A DNA stretch of 53,788 nt from Erythrobacteraceae bacterium (GTDB lineage: Bacteria > Pseudomonadota > Alphaproteobacteria > Sphingomonadales > Sphingomonadaceae): the NCBI GenBank assembly GCA_027489095.1, contig JAIYAL010000171.1, positions 1-53,788 of the forward strand. The letters are read 5' to 3'. This document shows, piece by piece, positions 17,499 through 26,689 of the stretch; position 1 is the stretch's first letter, and each line of letters begins with the position of its first letter. The notes under the pieces were generated by a model. It did not search any database. It saw only the letters and a program-made list of their open reading frames with translations, and was not told the DNA's origin. Position numbers and translations under genes: made by a program.

Positions 17499-20400
17499 TC
17501 AGCGCGCCAAGTGCGCCGCGCCGTCGCCGACAATCGCGAAGGCCGACCAATAGAAGGGATGCGAGGTCTTGGCGTCGTCCATCAGCGCCTCCTGCGAGGT
17601 TTCGAGCGCCTCGCCGATCGTCCGCCCGTCCTGCGCGAACAGCCCGGAGACCAGCCGCCCGGTCGCATCGAAATCGTCGGGCACCGGCCAGTGGCTGGCG
17701 AGCACCGTGCGCCCCCCTGCGCCGACGAAGGCCCGCACCAGACCATCGAGCGCGAACTCGCCGCCGCTCGTCACCCCCGCCTCGCGGGTCGCGCCGACGG
17801 TCGCGCTGCCGGCGGTGTCGCAGGCCGAAAGGATGACGAGGTCAGCGTCGATACGCAGGCCGAAGATCTCGCCGAAGCTCAGCAGACCGTCCGAGCCCGC
17901 GGTGTCCGCGAAGCTGGTCAGCAGCGCCGGGCGCGGTGGGCATTCGGGCTGCGGCGCGGTGACGAGGCCGTGGGTGGCGAAGTGGAGGATGCGGAAGTCC
18001 GCAAGATCGGACTTTGTACCGATCCCGCTATCGGTAAAGGCGGCGCCGGTCACCACCTCGGCCCCGCTGCCGAACCGCGCCGCCGCCTCGCGCAGCTCAT
18101 TGGCCTTGACGGGATTGGCCCAGATATTGGGCGACCAGATGCATTTGCCGCCCGCTTCCAGCGCCGCGCGCGTGCGGGCCGCACCCGGCGTACTCGTGCC
18201 GATCGGCGTATTCTCACCGAGGCCGAGATAGGCGCGCTTGCCGTTCGAGGGCCGTGCCGCGCGCACGTCGCGGAATGCGGCAGCAGCGACCGAGGTGCTC
18301 ACCTGCGTTGTGCGCCCAAGCCATTTGGTGCCGCGGAAATCGTACTCGTCCGCGTCCTTGGCCTTCATGCGCGCCTGATAGGCGGCAACGCTCGCATCGT
18401 CGGTGACGAGCAGATTGATCGGCAACTTGAGCAGCGCGCCATCAGGCTCGAAGACAAGGTGCTTCACCTGCGGAAGCTCGGCTGCGACGGGGCCGAACAG
18501 GCGAACATAAAGCTCCCGCGCGCTCGCGACGTCGAAGGGATAGGTGAGCACCTGCCCGCCCTCGGCAATCGCGATGCTCTCGCGGATCGTCGTCACGAGG
18601 CTGTCGAGCTGCTTCGGGGTCGCATCGGCGCGCCACACCCGCGCGGTGTCGGGCGTGACGTAGACGACATAGGCATCCCGTTCGAGCGTCACGAGCTTCA
18701 CATAGGCTTCGTCATCGCCGAGCACCGACTGCAGCTCGGGCAGGCTGATCGCCGTGCCGCTGACCGCACGGTAGCGGGGATAGGCCGCAAGACCCCCCAG
18801 CACCTCGGCCTGCTGCTGCCGCAACTGGTCAAGCCGCGTGCGGCGCTCGGCGATCTGGGCGATCTGGCTTGCACTGGCATCGGGCACGGTCTCGAGTTCG
18901 AGCAGCGCCAAACGCAGCTGCTCGATCCCGCGCCCGAGGTTGGTGGCGGTGCGGAACAGCTGCGCGGCCTCGTCCGAGCCTCCCGAAAGCTCGCGCGCAA
19001 GAACCGCCTGCGTCTGGGCGAGACCGGGACGCTGGAGCAGCTGGCTGGCGGCGAACACATCACCGGCAGCGGAGGGATTGTCGCCCGCTGCGCGATCGGT
19101 GAGCAGCGCGAAATAGGGCGTCATGAGGCCGCGCAGGGAGGGCAGCGGGCGGCCATTCGCATCAGCGATGATGCCGCGATAAAGCGCCAGCGCCTCAGCG
19201 CGGCGTTCGCTGCGGGCATAAAGCCCGGCCAGCTGCGCCCGCGCGCTGCCGAGCGCGGGGCTGCCGGGATAAGTCGCCTCGAGCAGGGCGATTGCGGACT
19301 TGTGGAGGCCCTCTGCCTCGCCCGGGTTTCCAGCGCGTTCGGCCACTTCAGCGAGTTCGCCAATCACCTGCGCCCGCAGCCAGGCGACCGAGACCACGCG
19401 CCCGCCGCGCACCTTGCCGAACGAGGCTTCGGCGGCCCGCAGGAAGCCGGTCGCTTCGGCAGCGCGGCCCAATTGGCGCAGTGCGGTCGCCTTGAGATAA
19501 TCGTGCTGCCCATCAAGCAGGGTCGCGCGTTCCATCGGAGTCAGGCTCAAGGAATACTCGCCCGAAATCCGCCCGCCTTCGCTCGCCAGCTGTCCGGCAA
19601 GCGCGGAGCCAATCGCGAGCTGGCGCATCTGGTCGGTGTCGGCAAAGTCGCTGGTGAGGGCTGCGTCAAGCAGCGCCAGCGCACGCGCGGGTTGGCGCTG
19701 GTTCAGCGCGTCCATGCCCTCGTAATTGCGCTGCATCCGGGCGAGCACCGGGTTCGCTGCGCTCAGCGCGCGGGTGGCGGCGAACTGCCGCCTCACTTCG
19801 GCGAAGTTACCAAGGTTGGATTGCTGGAGCGCGCCATTGAGCTGCGCCTCGGCCGCGCCCGTCCCGGACAGGGCGGCTGCCGAAGCCGCGAAGAATTCGG
19901 ACGCCTCGGCGAAATTGCCCGCATTGGAGCGGCGATAGGCCTCGGCCAGGGCCTGGTCGGCGGCGATCGCCTCGGCCTGCTGGCGAGCAAAGGCGATGGC
20001 ATCGGTGGTGCTGGTGAGCGGAATCTCGACCGTGCCGGGGACGACCGTGTCGCTGGCCAGCGAGGCGATCCCCAGCTCCAACGCCTTGGCATAGGCAACG
20101 AGGCCCGATGCGGCATAGGTGCGCCCGCCGCTCACCCCGACGAGCAGATCGGTGCGCAGGATCGCTCCCGCCGGGTTGCAGTCGAACCGCACTACGCCTG
20201 CAAGGCCAGGCAGGTCGGGGGAGGCGTCCATCTTCGGGCTGCACGCCGCGGCATCCTTGGCAAAGCGTGCCGGTTGCGGCGCCTCGCCGCCCTTGGGCTT
20301 GATCACCCATAACGTGCCGACGGGCGCGGCGGCATCACGGCAGATCACCGAATAGCGCCGGTCGAACAAGCCGGCACCCGGCTCGGGCGAGAGGATCTGC

Positions 20401-20576
20401 GCTTCGCACAGCCCGTTGGAGCCGATCGGGAAGGTGTCCCGCAGCGCAAGGCTCACCTCGCCCGTGGCTGCTGTTTTGGCGCTGCCCGGCGCGGCGGCAA
20501 TGATCGCCGCTCCGGTGAGGGCGGCGAAGGCTGCGGTCAGGACGCGGGGGGCATGGCCGGAACGGGGGTGCTTCAT
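17499..20576 (-). CDS. Secreted TPR-CHAT domain predicted caspase-like protease
   Basis: The start is set at 20576 (MKHPRSGHAP), 1 bp after the exoprotein stop. A signal peptide spans about residues 12-35. The 1025-residue product has an N-terminal domain of unknown type (about 40-190), alpha-helical TPR-like repeats (about 220-600), and a C-terminal CHAT domain. That domain has the histidine of ILHFATHG (near 867) and the cysteine of LVILSACDTAG (near 917), the predicted catalytic pair of clan CD proteases. The end (GRTVLASHWPV...FYWSAFAIVG) is also typical of CHAT. Its position right after a filamentous exoprotein and its transporter suggests it processes or monitors the exoprotein in the periplasm or outside. 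The substrate is unknown. Confidence 0.85.
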   Translation of the reverse strand: MKHPRSGHAPRVLTAAFAALTGAAIIAAAPGSAKTAATGEVSLALRDTFPIGSNGLCEAQILSPEPGAGLFDRRYSVICRDAAAPVGTLWVIKPKGGEAPQPARFAKDAAACSPKMDASPDLPGLAGVVRFDCNPAGAILRTDLLVGVSGGRTYAASGLVAYAKALELGIASLASDTVVPGTVEIPLTSTTDAIAFARQQAEAIAADQALAEAYRRSNAGNFAEASEFFAASAAALSGTGAAEAQLNGALQQSNLGNFAEVRRQFAATRALSAANPVLARMQRNYEGMDALNQRQPARALALLDAALTSDFADTDQMRQLAIGSALAGQLASEGGRISGEYSLSLTPMERATLLDGQHDYLKATALRQLGRAAEATGFLRAAEASFGKVRGGRVVSVAWLRAQVIGELAEVAERAGNPGEAEGLHKSAIALLEATYPGSPALGSARAQLAGLYARSERRAEALALYRGIIADANGRPLPSLRGLMTPYFALLTDRAAGDNPSAAGDVFAASQLLQRPGLAQTQAVLARELSGGSDEAAQLFRTATNLGRGIEQLRLALLELETVPDASASQIAQIAERRTRLDQLRQQQAEVLGGLAAYPRYRAVSGTAISLPELQSVLGDDEAYVKLVTLERDAYVVYVTPDTARVWRADATPKQLDSLVTTIRESIAIAEGGQVLTYPFDVASARELYVRLFGPVAAELPQVKHLVFEPDGALLKLPINLLVTDDASVAAYQARMKAKDADEYDFRGTKWLGRTTQVSTSVAAAAFRDVRAARPSNGKRAYLGLGENTPIGTSTPGAARTRAALEAGGKCIWSPNIWANPVKANELREAAARFGSGAEVVTGAAFTDSGIGTKSDLADFRILHFATHGLVTAPQPECPPRPALLTSFADTAGSDGLLSFGEIFGLRIDADLVILSACDTAGSATVGATREAGVTSGGEFALDGLVRAFVGAGGRTVLASHWPVPDDFDATGRLVSGLFAQDGRTIGEALETSQEALMDDAKTSHPFYWSAFAIVGDGAAHLAR

Positions 20577-20577
20577 C

Positions 20578-23500
20578 TCACTTCCTCTCACCGGCGGGCG
20601 GCGGCGCGTCGCCATAGACCGAGGCATCGCCGCCGCTGGTGACCGGATCGTCGAGCAGCGGGTTCTCGGAGATCAGCGGCGCGTCGAGCTGTTCGGGGAA
20701 GTCGATGCCGAAGCGCCGCGCGTCCTCGTCAACGATCGGGGGCGGTTGGTCGCCAATCCTGATCGGCGGCACAAAGCTTGTCGGGTTGCCCAAACCGGGC
20801 GGGGTCGGAGGCAAATTGATTGTCAGGTCGCCGCCGATATAGGTGATCGCGTAATTGGGCCCGGCGCCGAGCGTGCCCTGACGGATGGCAAAAACGCCGG
20901 GACGCTCGCCTGCATCGCGCACCAGGACGCCTGAGACCGTGTCGCCGTTCACCAGACCATCGCCGGAAAGCCTGAAGGTCAAGGCAGGATCGGCAATGCC
21001 CAGCAGCTTGGTGAGGCTGTCCGCGCTCACCGTCAGCAGCCGCGGCGTTATGGCAAGCTGTCCGCCCACGAAGGTGAGCGCGTAATTGGCGCTCGCCGCC
21101 AGCGTGCCCTGCGTGATCGCCACATTGCCCACACCCGTCGTCGTGCCCGCACTCGTCGCCAGCGCGCCGCTCAGCAGGTCGCCGTTAACGAGGCCGAGGC
21201 CGCCAAGCGTGAAGGTCAGCGCCGGATTGGCGTTGCCGTAAAGCCGCGTCTGGTTGTTTGCTGTGACCGTAAGCGGGCGCGGCGTGACGTTCAGGACGCC
21301 GGGAGCGAAGGTGAACTGGTAGCCCTGATCGCTCAGCAGCGAGCCAAGCGCGGCATCGATCGTGAACAGGCCGATGTTCGAGGTGGCGTTTGCCAGCGTG
21401 GTGAACTGCGCCGTGCCCGCGATGTTGCCAGCCCCATCGCCCGGCAGGAACCCGGCGAAGCTCGCCGTGAATGTCGGATTGGCACTGCCGTAGAAGCGGC
21501 TCGCGGGGTTGGCGGAGACGGTAAGGAAGGGAACGATCCGGAAGGCGGCGAAATTGCCCCCGGGATTGAGCGTGTCATAGGCACCCGCGTTGGCGACGTT
21601 GTAGCGCCGCGCATAGTTGGCGAAGCTGCCGATCTGCGACCCCGTCGGTGTCGCGGCGAAAATGGCGTAATGGCCGCCGCCCGTCAGCACGAGCCCCGGA
21701 TCGCCCGCGAGGTTGATCACCTCGCCGTTCAACGACGCCAGATCGATCGCTCGCCCGGTGCCCGATGCGGTAAGCACGCCATCGGCGCGCACCCCGATAT
21801 TGCTGCCCGCGCTCGACCCGAGATTGCGCACGTCGATCCGGGCGGCGGTGATGCTGGCAAGCGTGACGGCCCCATTGACCCGCTGGGGATCGCCCGCGCC
21901 GCCCAGCAGGCGCATCGTTACCGTGCCGGTGCCAGCGTTGATGCGGCTGCCCGGCGCCATGCTGATGACTGATGCCGGCGCTGACGCGAGCGCCTGCCCG
22001 CCGCCGCGGTTGGCGGTGAGCGTGATCGCACCGCCGCGTCCTGTCACGGTGCCGCCCACCAGGATCGAGCGCCCCGCCAGAAGACTGATGATCTGCCCGC
22101 TGAGGCCGCTGTCCGTGGTCCCGTCGCCCTGAACCTCAACCGTCGCTGCCGAATCCACTTGGATCGCACCCGTGTTTCCGGCCGCCGCAGCGTTGCCGAT
22201 CACCCCGCCGAGGCCAGTGCGCAGCAGGATGTCGCCGAACGCCGACGCGTTGAGGGCGCCGCTGACGTTGAGGCTTCCGCCCACCGCTGCGAGTTCGGAT
22301 GCGGCCAACCCGGCGATCAGGCGATTCCCCGTGGCCGAGGCGGTGAGGCTGGCAAGATTGGCGCGCCCGCCGCTGATAATGGCGGAGAAGCGGCCTGCGG
22401 CATTGACTGTACCACCAGCGGCGTCGGCCAGCATCCGCAGCGTGTTGGCTGTCAGACGCGCCGTGCTGCCGACCGCATGTTGCAACGAGGCGGTGCCGCC
22501 GCGCGTCGTACCGCCGGTCGAGGTTGCCCCACTGGCGTTGATCTCCACCGCGTCAGCATCGAGCGTCGCATTGCCCGCGAGCGCCATCAGCGCTTGGCCG
22601 CCGGTCCCTGCACCAGCCGTGCCTCCGGCCCCGCCGGTGCCATTCGCGCGGATTGTGAGAGCAGTGCCGCTGGAAAGGGTGAGGCTGCCGCCGGTCAGCG
22701 ATAGGCTCGCCGTGCCGCCGTTGCCCGAGCCCCCCGCACCGGTCGCTCCGCCGTTCCCGCCGGTGGCATCAGCGGCGATCGTCAGCGCGCCGGTGAGGTT
22801 TGCGACCGAGTTGATGACCTCGAACAGCGCCGAACCGGCAGTCGCATTGCCGCCGTTGCCCGTGCCAGAGCCGTTACCGCCCAATGCGCCAGCGCCAGCG
22901 CCCGCGCCGCCCACGCTTTGGATCGTGAGCGCGCCGCCACCCAGCACACGGATCGTTTGGCTCCCGCCGCTTGCCGCGCCGCCTGTGATGTTGAGACTGG
23001 AATTTGCCGCACTGCCGCCCTGTCCGAAGGCCGCCGGGGTCGCGGCGCCCGATGTCACCGTGCCGCCGTCGACGAGGATGTTGACTGTGCCGCCAGCGCC
23101 AAACCCGCCGGTGCCGCCGTCCACGCTGGTATTGCCGCCACGGCCGCGCGCAACAATGAACAGCGAGTCCGCCGCGCGCAGGGGATCAGCCAAGATGTTC
23201 ACCGGCAGGCCGATCGCGCCGCCCTGCGCGGCGATGATCTCGGCCGTTCCCGCTCGGCCCGCGCCGCCGATGCCATCCCCGCCGAAGGTATCAGTGCCGA
23301 TCCCGTCGGCACTGAGCAACGCCGCGCCGGCGGGACTCTCGGTAGCGATGGCAAGAGGCACGTTCCGCTGGATGGTGAGGCGGCTGCCAGTACCCACAGC
23401 GCGCAGACGCGCCGTGCCACCGGTACCGTCGCCGCCTTCGTGCAAGGCCGCCTCGCCCCCGCGCCCCAGCGCCGCGATCTGCGCGGTGGCGAAGGTCATC

Positions 23501-26500
23501 TGGCTGCCGCCCTGCACGTCGATATAGGCGAGCCCGCCCTGTCCGTTACCGGCCGCGAAGCTCCCCAGCGATTCTGCACCAAGGCCGTTGGCAAAAACGC
23601 TGGTGTCGCCAGTGACGGTGAGCGTGCCTAGGCCGGTCGGCGTGGCGGTAACGATGGAAGCCACACCGCCGCGCCCATCACCCGAGGCACCATCCGCCGA
23701 ATCCGAGCCGCTGCCGGATGCGTCGACGCTCAGATTGCCGTTGATTCTCGCGGAAAGACCGTCGATCTCGAAAGTCGCCGTCCCGCCCAGCCCGTTGCCG
23801 CCGCGCCCGGCCAGCGCGAAGCCGCCCTGCCCCCGCGCCAGAACACCAAGCCCGGCGGCGGTCAATCGCCCACCCAAGTCGCCCTTTACTGTCGCAGCGC
23901 CGCCCGTGCCGTTCCCGCCCACGCCGCCGGTTCCGCCGAAGCCTCCGGCGGTGACGCTCACATTGCTCGCTGTGACCCTGCCCGCGCGAACGGAGAGGGT
24001 TGCTGCCCCGCCGAGCCCGTCGCCCGCCGTGCCGCGGCCTTCGTCGATAAAGCCGTCGATCCCGCCCACACCGCCGAAGCCGGTCGCGTCGATGGTGAGA
24101 TCAGCGAACAGCGCCGTGCCGCCGCCAACCGTGCCGGGCCCGCCGAGCAGCTCAAGCCCAGCCTGTGCGAGGCCGCCGGTGCCATTGCCGCCCCGTCCCG
24201 GACCGAAAGCCCCGGTTCCGAAACCGCGACCGCCGCGCCCGCCGCTGCCTTGCGCAAAGACGAAAGCGGTGCCGGTCACTTCGATTTGGCCGTAATCTCC
24301 ACCCGCAAGCAGGAAGGCGCCGCTGCGGAACGCCGGGTCGGCCTGGTTGGGCGCGCTGGCATCGCCGCCGAAACCATCGCCGCCGCGTCCGGCAGCGATC
24401 GACTGCCCGTCACTCTCCCCGCCGTTGCCGCCGCTCCCGTCGGCACGCAGGTCCGCAAAGCCGCCGATCGATAGGCGCGCAGGCAAGCCCGCCGCTCCGA
24501 CGGCCTGGAAGAAAGTGTAGCCGCCGCGCCCGGTCCCGCCGTCGCCGCCAAAGCCGAGCGCCGCCGAGCCGCCGCGGGCTGTGGTGTTGGCCAAAGCGTT
24601 GCCGGTGATCGCAATTGAGCCAGTAATGGCGTTGGCCCCGGCGATCCCGCCGAAGGCATTGCCGCCGGATACGCCAAAGCCGCCATCGGCCTCGGCCCGT
24701 GCGAGAAACACGCCGCCGACCGTCATCCGCCCGCCGGCGCGCGTGATCGCGCGCGCCGCTCCGCCGAGCGCCACGCCGCCAGTGCCCGCAAGGTTCTGCC
24801 CGCCCACGGCGTTGGCGAGCAGCGTCAAGGCGCCGTCGATGGTCAGCAGGTTGTTGCCGTCAACCCCAACCGATGCCTCGCCCGCGTCGGCGAGCGCGCC
24901 CCCACCCACTGCATTCACAGTGCTGGCGATGGCATCGGCGCTGAGTGTGGCGCTCCCGCGGATGCCGATCGTGCCGAGCCCGTCGATGGCGAGCCGCGCA
25001 GTCCCGCCGAAGGCGTTCGAGGCGGTCGAAGGGCCAAACCCAATGCCTTCCGCTCCGATCGCGTTGGCGAGAATGACCAGGTCGCCGCTCAGCGTTGCTT
25101 GGCCGCCGTTGCTGGCGACCAGCTGCGCCGTCCCGCCGCGCGCAAACGCGCCTGTTTCGACGAGGAAATTCGTGCCGAAGGCCGAGGCGCGCACGCTGGT
25201 GTTGCCGGTGACAGAGACCTGCCCGCCGGTGACGACGATCTCGGCCGTCCCGCCGCGTGCGGTGCCGGCGATGCGGCTGAGGGTTTCCGAGCCGCCGAAC
25301 GCCTCGGCAGAGACGATCGCCCGGCCGCCAATGGTGACCTCGGCATTGGGATTGCGGGCGAGGATCTGGGCGCTACCGCCTTGTGCATTGAGGACGTCGA
25401 GCGATGACAGGCCGGAGCCGACCACGCCGAAGTCACGCGCATCGACCAGCACGTCTCCGCTAATGGCGAATCTGCGCGGCCCAGCTGCATCGAGCGCGGC
25501 GGACTGGCGGCCGACCAGCATGAGGTTGCCGGTCACGCTGCTGTTGGCGTTGATGCTGGTGGCAAGGGTCCGGCCGGTGCCGATCGCCAGCAGGCTCGAG
25601 CTCGCGTTGAAGTCCTGCAGCGTGATGTCGGCGCGCACGTCGCTGGTGGCGTTGGCGCGGCGGAACGTGACCGTGTCGACGTCCTCCCCGATCGCGCCGC
25701 CCCCGACATTCCGCCCGGACACATTGTAATTGGCCGCAAGGATGATCTCGCCGTTGACGACGCCGGCGCTCGCGGCGGGCGCAAACCCGATATTGCCCCT
25801 GAGCAGCATGCTGATCGGGTCCTGCGAGGCGCGCGCCACGGCATAGATCATGTGGTTGTCGCCGACGCCGGTGCTCGAGGGACCGGCGATGGTGCCATCA
25901 ATCGTCACCACCTCGCCCGAGGCCGCCGTGCCCACGGGAATGGAGATGTCGAACAATCCGTTGGAGTAACGCAGGTTCACAACCTCGCCCGCGACATAGG
26001 CATGGCTGCCATTGACGAGCGCCGAGCCGCGCATCTCGATATCGGCAGCGACGATCGCGAAGAACGAATTCTCCTGCGTCGCGGAGATTTGCGCGCCCGG
26101 GCTGACCGTGATCGTCGCGAGCGAACCCGCCTGGCCCTGGAGCGTCAAGAACCCGCCGTTCGCGAAGTCGTCGAAGCTCGTCGGGGTGATGTCGAGCGTG
26201 GTCAGCAACAAGCTGCCGACATCGAACCGCGCGTTCGAACCGACGAGGATCCCGGTCGGCGAATAGAAGGCGATGAAACCGCCGGTGGTGAACCCGATGG
26301 ATGGGTTCCCGAACTGGCTGGTGACGGTGCCGTCGATCACCGCGATGTTGTTGTTGGTGGTGGGCAAGATGCGATTGAGCACCGCGAAACCGGGAGCCGT
26401 GCCCCGGAAGTCCGCCGTCGAGCCGGTAGGCAGGAACGAGAGCGCATTGCCGTTATTGTCGACGAACGGGTTCCAGTCGATCACCGCCGTCTGCGATGCA

Positions 26501-26688
26501 ACGTCGATGCGCGTGGTATTGGCAGAAGGCGAGGTGACATTGGCCGTTCCCGACACGGTCGTCGGGGTCGCCTGAACGCCCTGCGCGGCGGCGCTCTGCG
26601 GCGCGAGCGCCAAGGCCAGCGCCATCGCTGCGCTGCCACAGCCGAGCATCAGGCGGGTCCGGTCGGACTTGCAGAGCGGCTGGGTCAT
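20578..26688 (-). CDS. Filamentous hemagglutinin-type two-partner secretion exoprotein
   Basis: The 2036-residue product has a signal peptide ending near residue 36 (PQSAAAQG) and an N-terminal TPS secretion domain (about 37-300) with typical segments (TRIDVASQTAVIDWNPF, GILVGSNARFDVGSLLLTT). A very long Gly/Ala/Thr-rich beta-helix region (about 400-1650) is built from loosely repeated NGGxGGxGxGG units. At about 1715-1955 there are three MBG-type domains (LTVTANNQTRLYGNANPALTFTL and relatives). A Pro-rich tail ends at 2036. It should be exported across the outer membrane by the transporter encoded 1 bp upstream and displayed as a fibrous adhesin or surface scaffold. There is no cytotoxic tip domain such as a CDI nuclease. 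Confidence 0.9.
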   Translation of the reverse strand: MTQPLCKSDRTRLMLGCGSAAMALALALAPQSAAAQGVQATPTTVSGTANVTSPSANTTRIDVASQTAVIDWNPFVDNNGNALSFLPTGSTADFRGTAPGFAVLNRILPTTNNNIAVIDGTVTSQFGNPSIGFTTGGFIAFYSPTGILVGSNARFDVGSLLLTTLDITPTSFDDFANGGFLTLQGQAGSLATITVSPGAQISATQENSFFAIVAADIEMRGSALVNGSHAYVAGEVVNLRYSNGLFDISIPVGTAASGEVVTIDGTIAGPSSTGVGDNHMIYAVARASQDPISMLLRGNIGFAPAASAGVVNGEIILAANYNVSGRNVGGGAIGEDVDTVTFRRANATSDVRADITLQDFNASSSLLAIGTGRTLATSINANSSVTGNLMLVGRQSAALDAAGPRRFAISGDVLVDARDFGVVGSGLSSLDVLNAQGGSAQILARNPNAEVTIGGRAIVSAEAFGGSETLSRIAGTARGGTAEIVVTGGQVSVTGNTSVRASAFGTNFLVETGAFARGGTAQLVASNGGQATLSGDLVILANAIGAEGIGFGPSTASNAFGGTARLAIDGLGTIGIRGSATLSADAIASTVNAVGGGALADAGEASVGVDGNNLLTIDGALTLLANAVGGQNLAGTGGVALGGAARAITRAGGRMTVGGVFLARAEADGGFGVSGGNAFGGIAGANAITGSIAITGNALANTTARGGSAALGFGGDGGTGRGGYTFFQAVGAAGLPARLSIGGFADLRADGSGGNGGESDGQSIAAGRGGDGFGGDASAPNQADPAFRSGAFLLAGGDYGQIEVTGTAFVFAQGSGGRGGRGFGTGAFGPGRGGNGTGGLAQAGLELLGGPGTVGGGTALFADLTIDATGFGGVGGIDGFIDEGRGTAGDGLGGAATLSVRAGRVTASNVSVTAGGFGGTGGVGGNGTGGAATVKGDLGGRLTAAGLGVLARGQGGFALAGRGGNGLGGTATFEIDGLSARINGNLSVDASGSGSDSADGASGDGRGGVASIVTATPTGLGTLTVTGDTSVFANGLGAESLGSFAAGNGQGGLAYIDVQGGSQMTFATAQIAALGRGGEAALHEGGDGTGGTARLRAVGTGSRLTIQRNVPLAIATESPAGAALLSADGIGTDTFGGDGIGGAGRAGTAEIIAAQGGAIGLPVNILADPLRAADSLFIVARGRGGNTSVDGGTGGFGAGGTVNILVDGGTVTSGAATPAAFGQGGSAANSSLNITGGAASGGSQTIRVLGGGALTIQSVGGAGAGAGALGGNGSGTGNGGNATAGSALFEVINSVANLTGALTIAADATGGNGGATGAGGSGNGGTASLSLTGGSLTLSSGTALTIRANGTGGAGGTAGAGTGGQALMALAGNATLDADAVEINASGATSTGGTTRGGTASLQHAVGSTARLTANTLRMLADAAGGTVNAAGRFSAIISGGRANLASLTASATGNRLIAGLAASELAAVGGSLNVSGALNASAFGDILLRTGLGGVIGNAAAAGNTGAIQVDSAATVEVQGDGTTDSGLSGQIISLLAGRSILVGGTVTGRGGAITLTANRGGGQALASAPASVISMAPGSRINAGTGTVTMRLLGGAGDPQRVNGAVTLASITAARIDVRNLGSSAGSNIGVRADGVLTASGTGRAIDLASLNGEVINLAGDPGLVLTGGGHYAIFAATPTGSQIGSFANYARRYNVANAGAYDTLNPGGNFAAFRIVPFLTVSANPASRFYGSANPTFTASFAGFLPGDGAGNIAGTAQFTTLANATSNIGLFTIDAALGSLLSDQGYQFTFAPGVLNVTPRPLTVTANNQTRLYGNANPALTFTLGGLGLVNGDLLSGALATSAGTTTGVGNVAITQGTLAASANYALTFVGGQLAITPRLLTVSADSLTKLLGIADPALTFRLSGDGLVNGDTVSGVLVRDAGERPGVFAIRQGTLGAGPNYAITYIGGDLTINLPPTPPGLGNPTSFVPPIRIGDQPPPIVDEDARRFGIDFPEQLDAPLISENPLLDDPVTSGGDASVYGDAPPPAGERK

Positions 26689-26689
26689 C

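Noticed and set aside
17451..20312. A 953-codon plus-strand frame
   Set aside because: It is antisense to the CHAT protein gene; its composition is that of a GC-rich shadow frame.
17499..20576. Possible CHAT-based anti-phage defence system
   Set aside because: The protein has a secretion signal and lies in a secretion operon. No gRAMP, gasdermin or other defence partner is nearby.
22500..24600. Dense short repeats that could suggest a CRISPR array or tandem DNA repeats
   Set aside because: They encode the Gly-rich repeat region of the exoprotein, vary in length and sequence, and have no fixed repeat-spacer pattern.
20578..26688. Possible contact-dependent inhibition (CDI) toxin
   Set aside because: The C-terminus is MBG domains and a Pro-rich tail, with no toxin module and no small immunity gene after it.
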